64,000 nt of DNA. It comes from Mesodorylaimus sp. YZB2_4. Its lineage: Eukaryota > Nematoda > Enoplea > Dorylaimida > Dorylaimidae. The stretch is taken from the NCBI GenBank assembly GCA_030248295.1, contig JASANH010000556.1, positions 54,129 to 118,128 on the forward strand, given 5' to 3'. Positions 47,536-59,742 of this stretch are shown in pieces. Within the stretch, counting starts at the first letter, position 1. Every line of letters starts with the position of its first letter. Below the pieces are notes generated by a model. The model was not told the origin of the DNA. It made no database searches and saw only the letters and a program-made list of their open reading frames with translations. The position numbers and the translations under genes were made by a program.

Positions 47536-48449
47536 ATAGCCATCCATTTCGCACCGCCAAATGTCTGCTAGAGCCCGCGAAGCCGAAATCCGAGAAAAGC
47601 CCGTGCCCTACTGTATACAGACCAGACCAGGCCTTCGTGAACCATATTGCAAATTCAAAAAATTCAAATTTTGCGTTGTATGTACTGCACTATATCTGTG
47701 AAATGGTCTATCGTAGCTGGCTTTGTGCAGCCTCAAAGACGTCTGTCACACTGCTTAAGTATACGTAAGCTGGAAACTGGTCAGCTTAGGTTCATATTCC
47801 TGCCGTCAGAGAACCAGTGAAGTTTTCTCTACACCTTGCCCACATTCAGTCTTTCGAGTCTTTTCGTTCATACATTTTTCATTGATTGTTTATTCGATAG
47901 ACAAACGCAGGATGCGCGCTCAAAGTCTATGAAACACGACACTTATCGGTACAGGGCAATTTCAAAAACTTCTTACGTTCATACACCTAGAAAAATAATC
48001 ACTTGACACCCACGCAGTTTCCCAAGAAATAACATTCCATGAATTAATAGCTGATCAAATAAAGCCCTGCCTACAAGCTTCAAAGTCAGTCTAGGAACAA
48101 TAAGATGGTGCGGCTCACAGGTCCTGGCACTGGCACGGTGAAAAGATATGTGATCAAAATGAGCATTTGTAAAATCCTGGAAACCGTGATAAAACTTATA
48201 AAACTAGCACACTCTCAAACACTTTCTTCTCTCATAAAGTCACGACCATCCAGATCTGACTACGCGTCCTGATACGATATGCTAAAATTATTTAGATAAG
48301 CCTAAGAGCATAATGTTGCGCTCGTTCTAACTCGGCAATATCTTTCGTCAACACAACTGAATCCCTTCACACTGAACCATACTCAAGTACACTGCGAATA
48401 CAAGCTTTGTATACAAATCCGAATACCTTAGCATCACAATTTCTGCCAA

Positions 48450-48900
48450 CTTTTCTCCTCTAAACGCCAAACATACTAGTCGCTTTACGAACAGTGTTCC
48501 AAGTGTGCTCACTCAACTTCATATCGCTTGAAAACAAGACGCCCAAATATGTTACCTTGTCGCATTTTACTAGCTTCTGTCCATCGACATGCAAATCTGG
48601 AACGTCGAATAATCGATTATTACCATACCGGAATAAGATGAGTTTTGATTTCGATGCACTAAATCCCAAACCATTCGATTGAATGCACTCCGAAATGAGA
48701 TCAATGGCAGGCTGTACCAGCGATCCAAATCGCAGATATTATTGATTGGTGCAAGCAGAGGTTAATTATCGTTGTACGCTTGTAGGAGGAAACCAGCACA
48801 TTTGTTCTCGAAAATACGCAGCAAGGGATCGATAAACGCAATGAAGAAGGTAGGTCCCTGTACGGGAATTGATGTACGGGAAATGGCACGATTTCATGGG
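48450..48900 (-). pseudogene. Decayed non-LTR (LINE) reverse transcriptase fragment
   Basis: Spread over two minus-strand frames: LSPTFF-like PTFFIAFIDPLLRIF, then LQAYNDN followed by a stop where the catalytic YADD should be, then LLAPINN. After a frame change comes GFSASKSKLILFRYG, then HVDGQKL, VTYLGVLFSSDMKLSEHTW. These are the palm-to-thumb landmarks of non-LTR RTs. The active site is mutated and the frame broken, so it is dead. Clade not assignable. Confidence 0.75.
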
Positions 48901-50274
48901 CTTTTAAATGAGTACATTTACCGTTGAGCTGTGGCTGGCATGCTCATCCTTTTCGCGGGATAGATTGAGCTGCACCAAAGTCGACCTGCGTACGCTGAGA
49001 AACTTCCACTACTCGTACAGCTTTCTTCCATGAGCATATTCTGTGCTATTCCAGCATTTCATCCTGACAGATCAATGTCATCTTTCCAAATGTGGGCGAC
49101 GTTAGACTAAAGAAGTTTTCTCAGGCACGAACAGCTGCATTCAGCTCACGATGAGTGTAACACTGGCCATGGAGCCAGCAGTGTTCGTAGGGAATGGTGG
49201 CACGTAAAGCAGTCAGGTCGATGTTTCACTGGTATTTGTCCACAAGAGTCGAAGATCAGGGTTGAGATGGTGAGTCTTTCTGAGTTTGGTCGGTCTCTGA
49301 CTCACACTCACGTGTCAGGGAGACATCGTCGTAGAGGTGGAAGTGCGTCTACTCGCTATGTTGCGTTTTGAGCGAGCGACAGATCCTCCTCGCTCGTGAC
49401 GGCGGGTTCGGGCTGATCTTACAAACGAGCGGTCCAAGGGCTTGAATAGCCCAAGCCTGCTAGAAAGGCTTATTCCTGCAGAGTATCGATCTTTTAAGAC
49501 CCCGATTCCTCTACGACCCCTCAGGCTATGTATGCTGCGCCTCCCTAGGGTGCCTGCAAATGCTCTGTGCAATGATACACTAGCCTTTCTGCTGGTCGGA
49601 TCCACCTGGTGGTCCTGCGATCTCTACGCTGGCGAAAAGTTTCACTGTCGATGGCTCAGTAAGGACCAAAATTAGCACCAGAGGATCCTGCACGAAGCAT
49701 AACAAGCACGACGATGTCCCAACAGTCCTAGATCTTATCCACAGATAAATCCGCAGACAAACCAAGTACCTGCCCCCGGAGTCAACTCCTGGACTCTTCC
49801 AGTATGAACCAAAGGAAACGACGACCGCAGAAGCCCTTTGAGAGTATGCTAATCGAAGTTCCTGGCTGGCGCCCACAGTTCTGCCGATGAGGTGGACAAA
49901 TGCGAAGGGTGGCTCCCCACAAATTCAGAACTACAGATGGAAACGAATCGAGTGAGAACAAGCGAGGGAGAGCCCCGATCTCTCTCGGCGGCCTGCTCTT
50001 CTGCCACTCTGGCTCCTCCTTACCGAGCCAACCCCCAAGCGGCAATGGTCACAACACTGACCCAACAGGTTTCTTGCACAGCAGCGCTTGGCCTATTCTG
50101 CATTGCCACCCAAACATGATTAGCAGCTGAATGCCAAAGTACTTGGACCCGTGAAGCAGCATAAACACACTTTCCCCGTGACGTGTTAGCAAATTCAGCG
50201 TAATTAGCTTTAGCATTAGCTTTAATTTCCTTTATACAGTATGTCGCCGCCTAATCTAGAGTTTCAGTTGAGTT

Positions 50275-50470
50275 GTAATACGACTGGGTCCGTATTACTG
50301 GAGGGAGTGACCGGTGGAGCTTTTGCACCACGCCAAAAACCCAGGGCAGCCTACCAAGTCTTCCGACCTAGTACATGGCTGAAACGTCACCCTGACGGGT
50401 GACGCTCCCAGCTGCCGGCTCCGTGCAGAGTATCGATTGCCAGTCGAGCCTCTACAGAGTGTATCCGACT
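50275..50470. repeat. Dispersed repeat R1, copy 3
   Basis: The best-preserved copy: 'aatacgactgggtccgtattactggagggagtgacc' start, the hairpin CGTCACCCTGACGGGTGACG (8-bp arms, 4-base loop) and 'cgattgccagtcgagcctctac' end. Confidence 0.75.
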
Positions 50471-50564
50471 GCCAGTTGCTGAAACTTTCACTGCTTATCG
50501 TTAGTTTCTCACGATCGGAACATGCGAAATGTACTGTACATATATTTCAGAAACTTGATCTTTT

Positions 50565-51010
50565 TTAAAATTTTTGTGGGTCAGGTCTTGCGCCGCCCCA
50601 GTTCCCCACGGGACATCCAACCCGTTTTGCCTATAGCCGGCCAGCAGTCATGATATGATAAGCGAGCCCGTGAGGTGACCAGCTCTCTCGACAACTTCCC
50701 TGTGTGCCCATCAGGAGCACCTCCACACGTGCCAGCACCACCATCGTGTTCAGCAATCAGTTTTCTGATTCTCCCCTCGTTCGGCGTGCGCCACTCGACT
50801 GTACTGGGTGAGTCGCCCAGAGCCAGGTGTGCAAGGCCAGCGACGGACTTACTAAACCGCCGTCGAAGACTGGTTTCCACTCTGAGAACAGGCTTACAAA
50901 ACCGCCATCCTCAGCCAGAACAGAATTGCGGCCTCCCATTCAGGGTAGCTAGGCCAAGCAATGCGGGACCAACGCCTCAACCAACTGAACCACCGCGGCT
51001 CCTCAGAAAC
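50565..51010. repeat. Dispersed repeat R3, copy 2 (empty of the MITE)
   Basis: Homologous to 285-1010. On the minus strand its end reads CCGCGGTGGTTCAGTTGGTT then GAGGCG, a good tRNA-type A box, supporting a tRNA-derived SINE head. The site occupied by the MITE in the other copy is uninterrupted here. Confidence 0.65.
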
Positions 51011-51717
51011 TTTGTGCAGACTTGTCATTTTGTGCAGGACTTCATTGATTCGAGACCCGACCCCTAAACATCTGGAAAATGTCTTTCTCGCCATGCTCAG
51101 CAGTCTTACCACACACCAACCGAATTACTGGGCCTCCCGACGAATAGATTCCCAGTATTTGATGGATGTCCTTCATGGAAGCCCCTGAATGGTGATGCGA
51201 GCCACTTTCTGACACGAGCTCACCGTACAGTATGTACTCAACTCCGATGTCTTGATCCATTTACTTTTGAATAAAACATGTGCAAGGACAAGGTCCTAAG
51301 CTTTGCCCAACACGAATCTTCTCTACTTGATTCAACTTGCTCTCAAGAAGGCCTCTCCATAATCTCGGGCTGCGTAAGTTGTCGGATTATTCAGTTATGC
51401 ACTGCTATGTACGTGCTGTAGGCCTTATTATTCTGGCAGTTATTAATAAGACGCCAGGTCTTGTGATGCTGATTATAAAAGCAGCGAATAGGCCAGCAGG
51501 TGAATTTTCAGAGAAATTGGAATGGTCATCTATCCCGTGTCTTTTGACTGAGGGGGAATATTCTGATTTTGAACGTGGCTCGTTAAAAGGTACATAACCT
51601 CGGGAGCATACGGTTGATCAGTTGTTTTAGTGGAGTGAGGTGTATTGGGACATAGCTACTGACTACATCTGCGAGTACTGTGTGTTCCCACGAAGGAAGC
51701 CGCCACAGGATCTGAGA

Positions 51718-53851
51718 ATGTGGGAGAGTCCATTGCGCTTGGCTTGGTTTGTCTTTGTGAGTTTTCTTTTCAGTTTTCGCAGTTCCGGCAAAGAAACAAT
51801 CCTCGCCCCTTTTGTAGGTCATGGCAATATGTATCAAGGTAGCTACATTTGCACCAATGAGCGGTGGTGGCGGTGGGAGCAGAGGCGGTGGCGGTGGGAT
51901 CAAGAGTGGTGGGATCAAGAGTGGCGGGGTCAAAAGCGGTGGGATTAAGGCCGGTGGGAGCAAGGGCGGTGGGATCAAGGGCGGTGGGAGCAAGGGCGGT
52001 GGGATCAAGGGCGGTGGGAGCAAGGGCGGAGGTAGCAAGCTGAGCGGCAGCAAAGGTGGAGGCGGCAAAGCCAGTGGTGGAAACAAACTCGCCCCTGCAA
52101 AAGGTAGTGCTTCCAAAAGCGGCGCCCGTAGTCACATGAGCTCACATCCTAAACTTGCAGGTGGAAACAAGAACAACGTTGGGAAGAAAGGCGGGAAATC
52201 AAACGAGCTTAAGCCGTTGGGGAAGGGCCATCGTAATGAGCCTCGACGACCGCCGCCCCCTGCCTCTCCTGGTAAGAAACCGAAGAACGGTAAGAATCCC
52301 TCCGTAGTTGGTCGCGGGAAGTCTCCAAAAGCTGGTAATAGTCGTCAAAAGTACATGAAATCAGAAAACATTAAAAATAAAGGCAAGCCCCTTTCAGGAA
52401 AGAATAGTCCTGGTGAAAAGGGAGGGGCCGGAAAAAAACAGCCTGGTGGAAAAGGAGCAAAACCTGGAAGCAAGCCCTCTGACAGCAAGAAACCCAAGGA
52501 TTCCAAGGACAAAAAGAAAGAAGACAAAAAGCAGGATCCCAAGGGGAAGAAAAACAAAGACGACAAGAAACCAGGCCGTAAGATGAAAGACGAAAAGGGA
52601 AGCCCAGGGCACCTTAAAGCTACCCCGAAGGGCCCAAAAGGAAAGTCGCCAGACCCCAAAAAGGGTTCGAAGCCTCCTCACACTGGAAAAACACCTAGAG
52701 CCACTCCGAAAACCCCTAAAGGAGGCAAAACTCCTAAGGGCACTGCGAACACTCCGAAAGGTGGCAAGACTCCAAAACTGGGCACTCCCAAGCCTGAAAT
52801 GGGAGGCGATGGTGGTGGTGGCGGTGGCGGCGGCAGTCTGATGGACACCATGGCTCAAGCCGCAGGTGCCCTAGGGGGCGCCGTTGGCGGCGGCGGGGGA
52901 GGGGGCGGCGATGGACCACCAGATATGGGTGGCGGTGGCGGTGCGCCATTCCCTGGTCCTCCAGGCACATCTCCCAAGCCTGGATTAGGAGCTGGCGCTG
53001 GACCACCACCTGATTTGGGTGGCGGTGGGGGCGGTATTGGTGGCGCACCTGACATGGGCGGAATGGGTGGAGGTGGGGATGGCATGGATATGGGTGGAGG
53101 CGGTGGCGGTGGCTTAGGTGGATCAGCACCCGACACCGGCGGTGGCGGACTAGGCGGCGGCGGAGACGGAGGGGGAGCAGGTGGCATCATGGGTGGCCTC
53201 TCAGGCGTGGCTGCAGGCATGGCTGACAAGCTCGGTGGCATGTTGGGCGGATTTGGAGGAGTAAAAGGTGGCGGTGCGCCTCCGCCTCCGCCTCCAGCTG
53301 TAGACAGCCCTTTTGGTGGTGGGTCAGGATCTCTTGGCGGAGATACCCCACCAGATTCACCACCTTCATTTGGGTCTGGTGGAGCTGGTGCAGGCGAGCC
53401 ACCAGCAGGGCCGCCGATGACAGGTGGCGACATGGGAGCTCCTCCATTCAGCGACCTTGGTGGCGAAGCTGCTGGAGGTGTCGAAGGTGAGCCATCTCCA
53501 GCTGATGGAGGGGCTGGCCCTGATCTTTCTGGAGCAGCCGGCGGCGAGCCTGCTCCTCCAGAGGCTGGTCTCGGCGGAAACAGTTTTGGCGGAATAGGCG
53601 GCGGAGGTGATGGCGGCGCTGGCGATATCAGCGGCGGCGAAACGGGCGGCGGCGACATGGGTGGCGGAGATATGGGCGGTGGCGACATGGGTGGCGGAGA
53701 TATGGGCGGTGGCGACATGGGTGGCGTAGATATTGGTGGCGTAGATATCGGCGGCGTAGATGCCGGCGGCGGGGATGCAGGCGGTGGCGATGGCGGTGGA
53801 CTTGGTGGGGAAGATCAGCCGCCTCCAGACATGGAGCCCCCCGCCAGATGA
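51718..53851 (+). CDS. Secreted Gly/Lys-rich low-complexity protein (cluster gene 1)
   Basis: Exons 51718-51756 and 51818-53851 (61-bp intron, phase 0), 690 residues. The first exon plus the start of the second read MWESPLRLAWFVFVMAICIK, a hydrophobic leader likely to be a signal peptide. Then come blocks: GGGIK/GGGSK repeats; a Lys/Pro/Asp-rich highly basic block with TPKGGKTPK repeats (about residues 100-340); a Gly-rich block with poly-Gly runs; the segment MADKLGGMLGGFGGVK; then Gly/Pro/Ala/Ser sequence ending in GGGDMGGGDM repeats. Charge changes from strongly basic to acidic along the chain. No catalytic domain. Cluster gene 3 shares the leader style and the ADKxGG segment. An extracellular structural, cuticle, silk or secretion role is inference only. 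Confidence 0.8.
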
Positions 53852-55106
53852 CGGAGGACAGCGGAAAAAGTGAATGATAGGTGAAGTGGGAACTACTGTA
53901 TGAATATGATCATCTGATATTATGAGTAGTAATAAAAATGCATCTGGGATATAAAGATGTGGGTCATGTCACAGACACAAAAACTCAGAAGATACACTGC
54001 ATACGATTTACACTAGACCCACTAATAGAAGGCCTGCCGCAATTTTTCTTCAACGTGAAAACCTTATAATACCTGCCCTGCCTGATCTACAGTATTTTAC
54101 GCTACATAACAATTTAATGGCCCATAGCGCTACAGTGAAACGTCCCTGCAGCATCCTGACCATCCACTATGAAAAGCATGCTTGCTACACCAGACATTTT
54201 GTGCCTGCTTCACTTGCACAAAATGTCTAGTGTGGATTCAGCTCATGGATTCTGGATCTTCATGTTGTAGCTACTGCATGGTCGCTAGTGATCAAACCGC
54301 GACTTGTCGTTGCCACATCTCCAAGATTTATTTGGTTTTTGTAAAGAGTGCAATTTCAATGTTTACAGAGCGGCCTTCGGAGCATATTGATGCTCCTGAA
54401 TTAATCCTGCAGCCACGCCTAGACGACTTTGATATTGTCACGGATAGAGGCAGCTAGAATAGTTATTGTATAAAATTGGATTCAATTTGGCATGAAGAGT
54501 TTTTAATGGTAGGATTTATAAGACGTACCGTAATCAGTATGCCAATATCCCCTTATTCATTGTGAGTCACCACTGATGCAAAATTGCCAATAAAATTGTT
54601 TGCAACCTAGTACGTGTCTGAAATAACCCTGGAATCTGAAGCCAGTGGCGACCAGTTTGAGATGCGTCAACGCTATTTGGCTTTGTTTCCTCTGTGCATA
54701 CAAATTCTTTGCACAGAAAATCTGTATGCTTTGATTCATCAAAATACTTTTCGCCTTTGGTGGCAGTAATTACCAGGATGCTGTGATTAATTCAGAAAAA
54801 TGCCGAACCGCTTGTAATTTTTATGGGCGCAGATTGCATTTCTTGTGATTAAGGCTAGAAGGAAATGGTTTTTTCCCACCAGCACACCATATCAACCAGA
54901 TGTTCATTACGTCGACCTTTTTTCAGGTAAGTTTATCGGTCCTTATGAATCCTAATACTCTGAACTTTTCCAGCTTAATCAAATTCGCAATATTGTTCTA
55001 GCTTCCTTGCCTGCATCATTTCCCCGCTCCTCCTTTTTTCTTTTTCTGCCCGAAAAATCACTGTTTTGTTTCAAGTCAGCATTCAAACAAGGGACACCGC
55101 CCTATC
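53852..55106. other. Intergenic between cluster genes 1 and 2
   Basis: Includes a possible AATAAA signal at about 53932 and a hairpin at 54185-54235. No exon recognised. Confidence 0.4.
54185..54235. repeat. 20-bp imperfect hairpin
   Basis: CTACACCAGACATTTTGTGC (54185-54204) pairs with 54216-54235 with two mismatches and an 11-base loop. It lies about 330 bp downstream of cluster gene 1. Confidence 0.7.
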
Positions 55107-55406
55107 ATGAAAATGTGGGCGAATTCATGGATTTCACTATTTTGCATGGTATTCTGTGCGTTGGTAAGTAGTGTATGGCTATAGCGTCGAGTCTAAGATT
55201 TTCACCGCTTCTTGTAGATGCTGACGATGGGCATCATGACAGGGGCCGTCTTATCAGGTCGAACGGACCTGGACCGCAATAAAGCAAATAATCGCGCACC
55301 AGCGAGAAGCAATGCCCGAGGTAAGAATATAGCTAAAAATGCCGTTGTTCTGGAATTCTGGAACAAAGAATTCAATGACGAACAAAGTGGGCACGAAACC
55401 AAATAA
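55107..55406 (+). CDS. Small secreted protein (cluster gene 2)
   Basis: Exons 55107-55163 and 55218-55406 (54-bp intron, phase 0), 81 residues. The leader MKMWANSWISLFCMVFCAL, extended by MLTMGIMTGAVLSG, is a strong signal peptide or anchor. The mature part is short, polar and basic (RTDLDRNKANNRAPARSNAR), then KNAVVLEFWNKEF, and ends acidic/polar. The intron falls at the same place and phase as in genes 1 and 4. The AATAAA polyadenylation hexamer overlaps the stop codon (AAATAAAG). No family recognised. Its position and leader make it a likely reduced member of the cluster. Confidence 0.65.
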
Positions 55407-57283
55407 AGTTTAATGACAAAATATTGGGGACTGAGGCAGGCCTTACGACTACACTTGCAGCTGAAACATCAACCAAACGGATTGACGTTTTCTAGCCAAT
55501 CGATCTCCCTACAGCCCATGAATGCTGATTGCATTGCCCAAACTTGAGCTATGCGGTGCTTGGTCTCGTCTCCAAAAGCAGGCGGGCATTCTACTGTACA
55601 TAGGAGAAGTTCTCTAATCCGAAACCTATACATTCGATTAGATAAAGTGAAGTTATCCCTTCTTACTGGGGATACAAATTTTACGTCCACCGAATCAGTG
55701 AAACCTCTGGATGCGCATCAAGCGTGTCCACATATGATAGAAAATGAAAAGCTATGTTTGAGGTGTTACTTGCCAATGCGATGGACAGAGCTTGAAATTT
55801 CTTTTTAGGACCCAGTAGCGATCAAAATGCGCGATTGAACCAAATATTATATGGAGGACGGCCGTCAAATACTCGTCTGACGGTCGACTTGTCCGACGGC
55901 AATTTGCCAGTTATGGCGCCGTTCAGTGACCTTGGTGATTGAGCCAATGATGATGGCAGGTGTTAAAATATGGGATATACAATACAGGATAGTGCTTATT
56001 GTGAGTCTCAATAAAGAGGGGACACGACATTTATTGCGTCATCGAGGTGATCAGAGATGAAATCGTTGGCTCGCCCTAGGACAGACTAGGGCTGACTAGA
56101 GGATGGCTCAAGCCGCAGGAACCAACCCACGCAGTCCGCGGACACCTTGTACTATAGTTTACTGTCCCACACCACAAGGGCCCTGTAGACTCACAATTTG
56201 GGGAGCAGCCGCACGTGTCGCCGTCAAAGGGGTTCTGAAGGACCTGAGCCCGAAGTGCTCACACAGCAAGTTCGGATCAGCAACTCTGGACTAGTTCTCA
56301 ACCGATGCCTGCAATCAGACCAGTCACTCGACCTCGACCTCGCTCTCGGTCTCGTGCTGGCCCTGACTTAGGAGAGGCGGACCGGCTCCCTGAACCAGTG
56401 CACTCATAGGCCAGAGGGCATAGTACATGCCTAGTCCATGCCTATTACAGAGAACTCTGATTGTGAATTTCGCAGCTCACTCTTTTCGCGTCTGATAGCG
56501 CACAAAACATGCAAATTCTGCGACCCGCAGCTTCCGCAACAAACCTTTTATAATTTATAGTTCCATGCAATTTCAGACAATAACTTCTGGTTGGGACTGA
56601 CGAGGCTTTTGTGCCTTGCTTTGTGTGTTTTCTATTCACTACAGTAGTTCAAGGCACCATCAAATACTTTGCAGCATACCACTCCAATAAGTTCACAGTA
56701 GAGGATTCTAAATGTATCACAGACACCACAGACACAGTCACAGACAACAAATTTGTGTAGGAATGTTGTTGCTTCATACGCGGCCCCAGAATATTCTACT
56801 CAAGATCGTCTATATATGCGACGTAAAACAATGCAATGTTGGTCAGTCATTATTAATGCATGTCATAACATACAGCTTTGACTATGCCTAAGTAGATCGC
56901 CCACTGCCATGCCTGCTTATGCCTCGCTTGTACTCACGATCATTAGGTGCAGGTAAATTCCATGCACATAATAAAGTCAAGGAAATCCACAGTTTTGATT
57001 CTTTCAGGAACTGCTTAGTAGACATTTCTTGAATTTTAGCAGGCATACAGAGTTTTAGTCTGGTAAATTCTATCATTGGCAGAATCAGCCTCAGCTAATC
57101 ACACTTCTCGTTCCTAATCATTCGGACAGAGTCCATGCAGCATGTTTTCATTAAATTTCTGCTCACATGCTGCATGTTTACACTCGGGGAGGGGGGGGGG
57201 GTGTCAGAGATATATTTTGTGCACATCGTCCAATGACTTTTGTTTTTCAGGTCCTGCTTGTTATAGAAATTGGCTCAGGAAAT
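55407..57283. other. Intergenic with repeats between cluster genes 2 and 3
   Basis: Holds a hairpin repeat (55440-55515) and R2 (56087-56315). A G-run tract lies at 57186-57200. A good acceptor (tgtttttcag) at about 57250 suggests a 5'-UTR intron end or a trans-splice acceptor just ahead of gene 3. Confidence 0.45.
56087..56315. repeat. Dispersed repeat R2, copy 2
   Basis: Same family and orientation as 10607-10835; shared blocks are listed there. Both copies end at 'gatgcctgcaa' and are followed by a C/T-rich tract. Confidence 0.65.
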
Positions 57284-59299
57284 ATGTGGCCGGCAGTATC
57301 TTTTTTTGGTTCTCTACTCTGTCTATTTGTGATAATCTTCACTATTCAGACGGTCATTCTCGAGCCCCTTGGCCAATCGCATGGTCGACAAGGTGGCGGT
57401 AATCCGAGACCTAATGGGTTGAGTAAACCTGGCAGCGCTGTTGGTCGACGCGACTCCAAGCCCACAGGACAAAAAGACAATTTAGGAAGTCCTACTGGAC
57501 CAAAAAAGAAAAAATCGTATGGAATGGGAAATTCTCCAAGTGACAAAGGAAAATCAGGTACGAGACACTTGGGTGTCAGAGGAAAATTAGGTGAGCCTAT
57601 TGCAATCAATCATGTGTGGATAGACTGACTAAACCAGACTGATTTAGGTGGAGGAAAAAATAATGGTCCAAAAGATGTCCATTCAAAAGCATCTGCATTC
57701 AATGGCGTTAAAGGTGCGAGTCCACTTTCCATCGGAGCACATCGTCCTGTGGCAAGTGGCAATCGAAACAGTTTCCCAAGAATCAGCCCTGCTCAGGCGG
57801 CTCGCCCTGCTGGGAAGCCCGGTGGAAAACCCTTTGGGATGGGTGCTCGAATTGGTTCAAAACCGTCAAACAGTAGGCCCAGAGGTAGCGCAGAGCGCAA
57901 AAATAATGGAAAAAAGCCTAGTTTTGGTGGCCGTAACAAACCAGATAGCAAAAAAGACAGCTCTTCCCCAAAGGGCTTTGGCCACGGAAGGGGTGGGTCA
58001 AATAAACCGGCAGCTGACCATGGAAAGAAAGCCGGAATCAGTCATCGCAAAAATGATAAGCCAGATCCAAAGCAAGGCCGACCAAACAGACCACCCAAGC
58101 CAGACAAGCAAGATCGACCCCGCAATAAGCCCAAGCCAGCCAGACTTCGGGATGGCAGAGGCGGCGGCGGTGGTATTGCTGGTGGCGGTGGGGCACCTGC
58201 AAGACCTAAAGGGGGTCTTCTTGCGGGGCTGCTTGGCGGTGGCGGTGGGGGAGGTGGAGGAGATTTCATGGGGAGCTTTATGGGCATCGCGGATAAGGTG
58301 GGTGGCTTGATTTCAGGTCTGGCAGGATCTATTAAACCGAAAGAGTCAGCAGCTCTGCCACCGCCACCTGCTGCACAACCGATGCCGAATCCCATGGACG
58401 CTAGTCCGAAGCTTGGGGAGCCGTTCCCAGGGCCACCACTGGGCGATACTCCTACTGGGCCAAAGTTTGGTCCTGACCTGGGACCTGAGCATTCCATGCA
58501 ACCATCGACCCCCGAACATTTCCTGGGGGCACCATCGGGTGATGGTCCTCCTGGGGCTAAGCTTGGGTCAGACCTGGGACCTGAGCATTCCATGGAACCG
58601 TCTGCTCAAGAACCATTTCCAGGGGCTGGAAGTCCAGAACATTCTGCAGGGGATACTGGCCCAGATTCTTTTGCAGGTGGCGCCAGCTCACAGCCATTTC
58701 AACCTGGAGCCGATTCTGACTCACAATCAGCTGGTCCTGATCGAGCTGTCGAGAGCAATGGCTCAGATTCAGCAACGGAGCAACCAAGCCCTGACTTGCC
58801 GGGGCCACCTAAGGAATCATTCCATAAAGCATCTCCTGGAAATGGCTCCGATAACCTTACTTCCAGCCACGGAGAGGCGGGGGCATCCTCTGAGCAAGGA
58901 CCCCTTAAATCTCCTTGGAGTCCACCTAATGATACTCTTCTGGGTGACGGAGGTGATAGATCCGATGTCGCTTTTCCACCAAATGAAACTAGGGAAGCAC
59001 TCATGATATCTGCTGGGGATAAACCTCCAGAGTCATTAAAGTCAGACCTCGATCCACTGTCTGATCCAAAATTATTTAGCACTGCTGGTGGCAAACCACT
59101 GGAAACAGACATTACCCAACCGCCAGGTGATTGGTCCCCACCTCAGACGAAGGTGAAGTCCGCAGAACCTGAGAAAAACGAAACGGGAATATCTGAAGCC
59201 AAAAGAACAAATTTAACAGTACTCGACAGTGGAATTACTCAGAACCTTGATCCCCAGTCAAAATCAAGACCGATAGATATAGAAAGACCAAATGCCTGA
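57284..59299 (+). CDS. Secreted Gly/Pro/Lys-rich low-complexity protein (cluster gene 3)
   Basis: Exons 57284-57590 and 57648-59299 (57-bp intron), 652 residues. The leader MWPAVSFFGSLLCLFVIIF, with TIQTVILEP, is a signal peptide and begins MW like gene 1. Then a basic Gly/Pro/Lys/Arg region (KPGGKPFG, RPNRPPKPDKQDRP). A poly-Gly segment leads into MGIADKVGGLISGLAGSIK, which matches MADKLGGMLGGFGGVK of gene 1. Three imperfect repeats of the type GPKFGPDLGPEHSM/GAKLGSDLGPEHSM follow, then an acidic, Ser/Pro-rich tail. The frame continues upstream of this ATG to an acceptor at 57250, so an earlier start is not excluded. Function unknown; extracellular location inferred. Confidence 0.78.
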
Positions 59300-59549
59300 T
59301 GGGCTGTTTCGGTGAAATCTGACGGGATATATTACACTATGAAACTTGTCTTTGAGGGGGAAATGAAAACAGTGAGGGACATTTCACGGATGTTATTGCA
59401 CTCATATCTGATGTACATCACTGGTCTCTGCGAGGCTACTTGTGTCTCTGCAGTACATACCCGCCACAGAACAACACTTTTTGAAAAAACTTTGAGCCCG
59501 ATTAGCTATAGCATTACCAATCACTCTTTAAGCCAAGGCTTTAGCCCAC

Positions 59550-59720
59550 AGGAAAGGACAAGGTACCAGTTTTGGCTGATGGGATTCGAACTGATGCGTG
59601 AAAGCTGACTAAGATAGCCTACTAGCTGACCCTTTGAGTTTGCATCCATGATACCTCGAAGGTGTCAGAGTGGCCAGAGTTGTTTATGGTTTGGCATTGA
59701 ATTCAGGACTGGACTCTCCT
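59550..59720. repeat. tRNA-derived SINE-like sequence
   Basis: GGATTCGAACTGATGC (a T-arm/B-box read on the minus strand) is followed by GGTGTCAGAGTGGCCAGAGTTG, which resembles the D-arm and A box of a type II (Leu/Ser) tRNA on the plus strand. No intact tRNA fold. Confidence 0.4.
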
Positions 59721-59742
59721 AACTGAGGACTGGATTCTCTTG

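Larger units (their letters stand above)
42296..51717. other. Gene-poor, repeat-rich tract
   Basis: Nine kilobases with no protein-coding gene I can support. It contains a tRNA-like sequence (43625-43740), a foldback element (45921-46364), a MITE (47263-47535), a decayed LINE (about 48450-48900) and repeats R1 and R3 (50275-51010). Small hydrophobic or basic frames around 44.3-45.3 kb show no signature. Confidence 0.55.

Noticed and set aside
52345-53718. Pro- and His-rich open frames opposite cluster gene 1
   Set aside because: Reverse complement of Gly and Lys codons; no leader, splice or family evidence.
58042-59112. Open frames in other frames and on the minus strand over cluster gene 3
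   Set aside because: Shadow frames produced by the Gly/Pro-rich composition.
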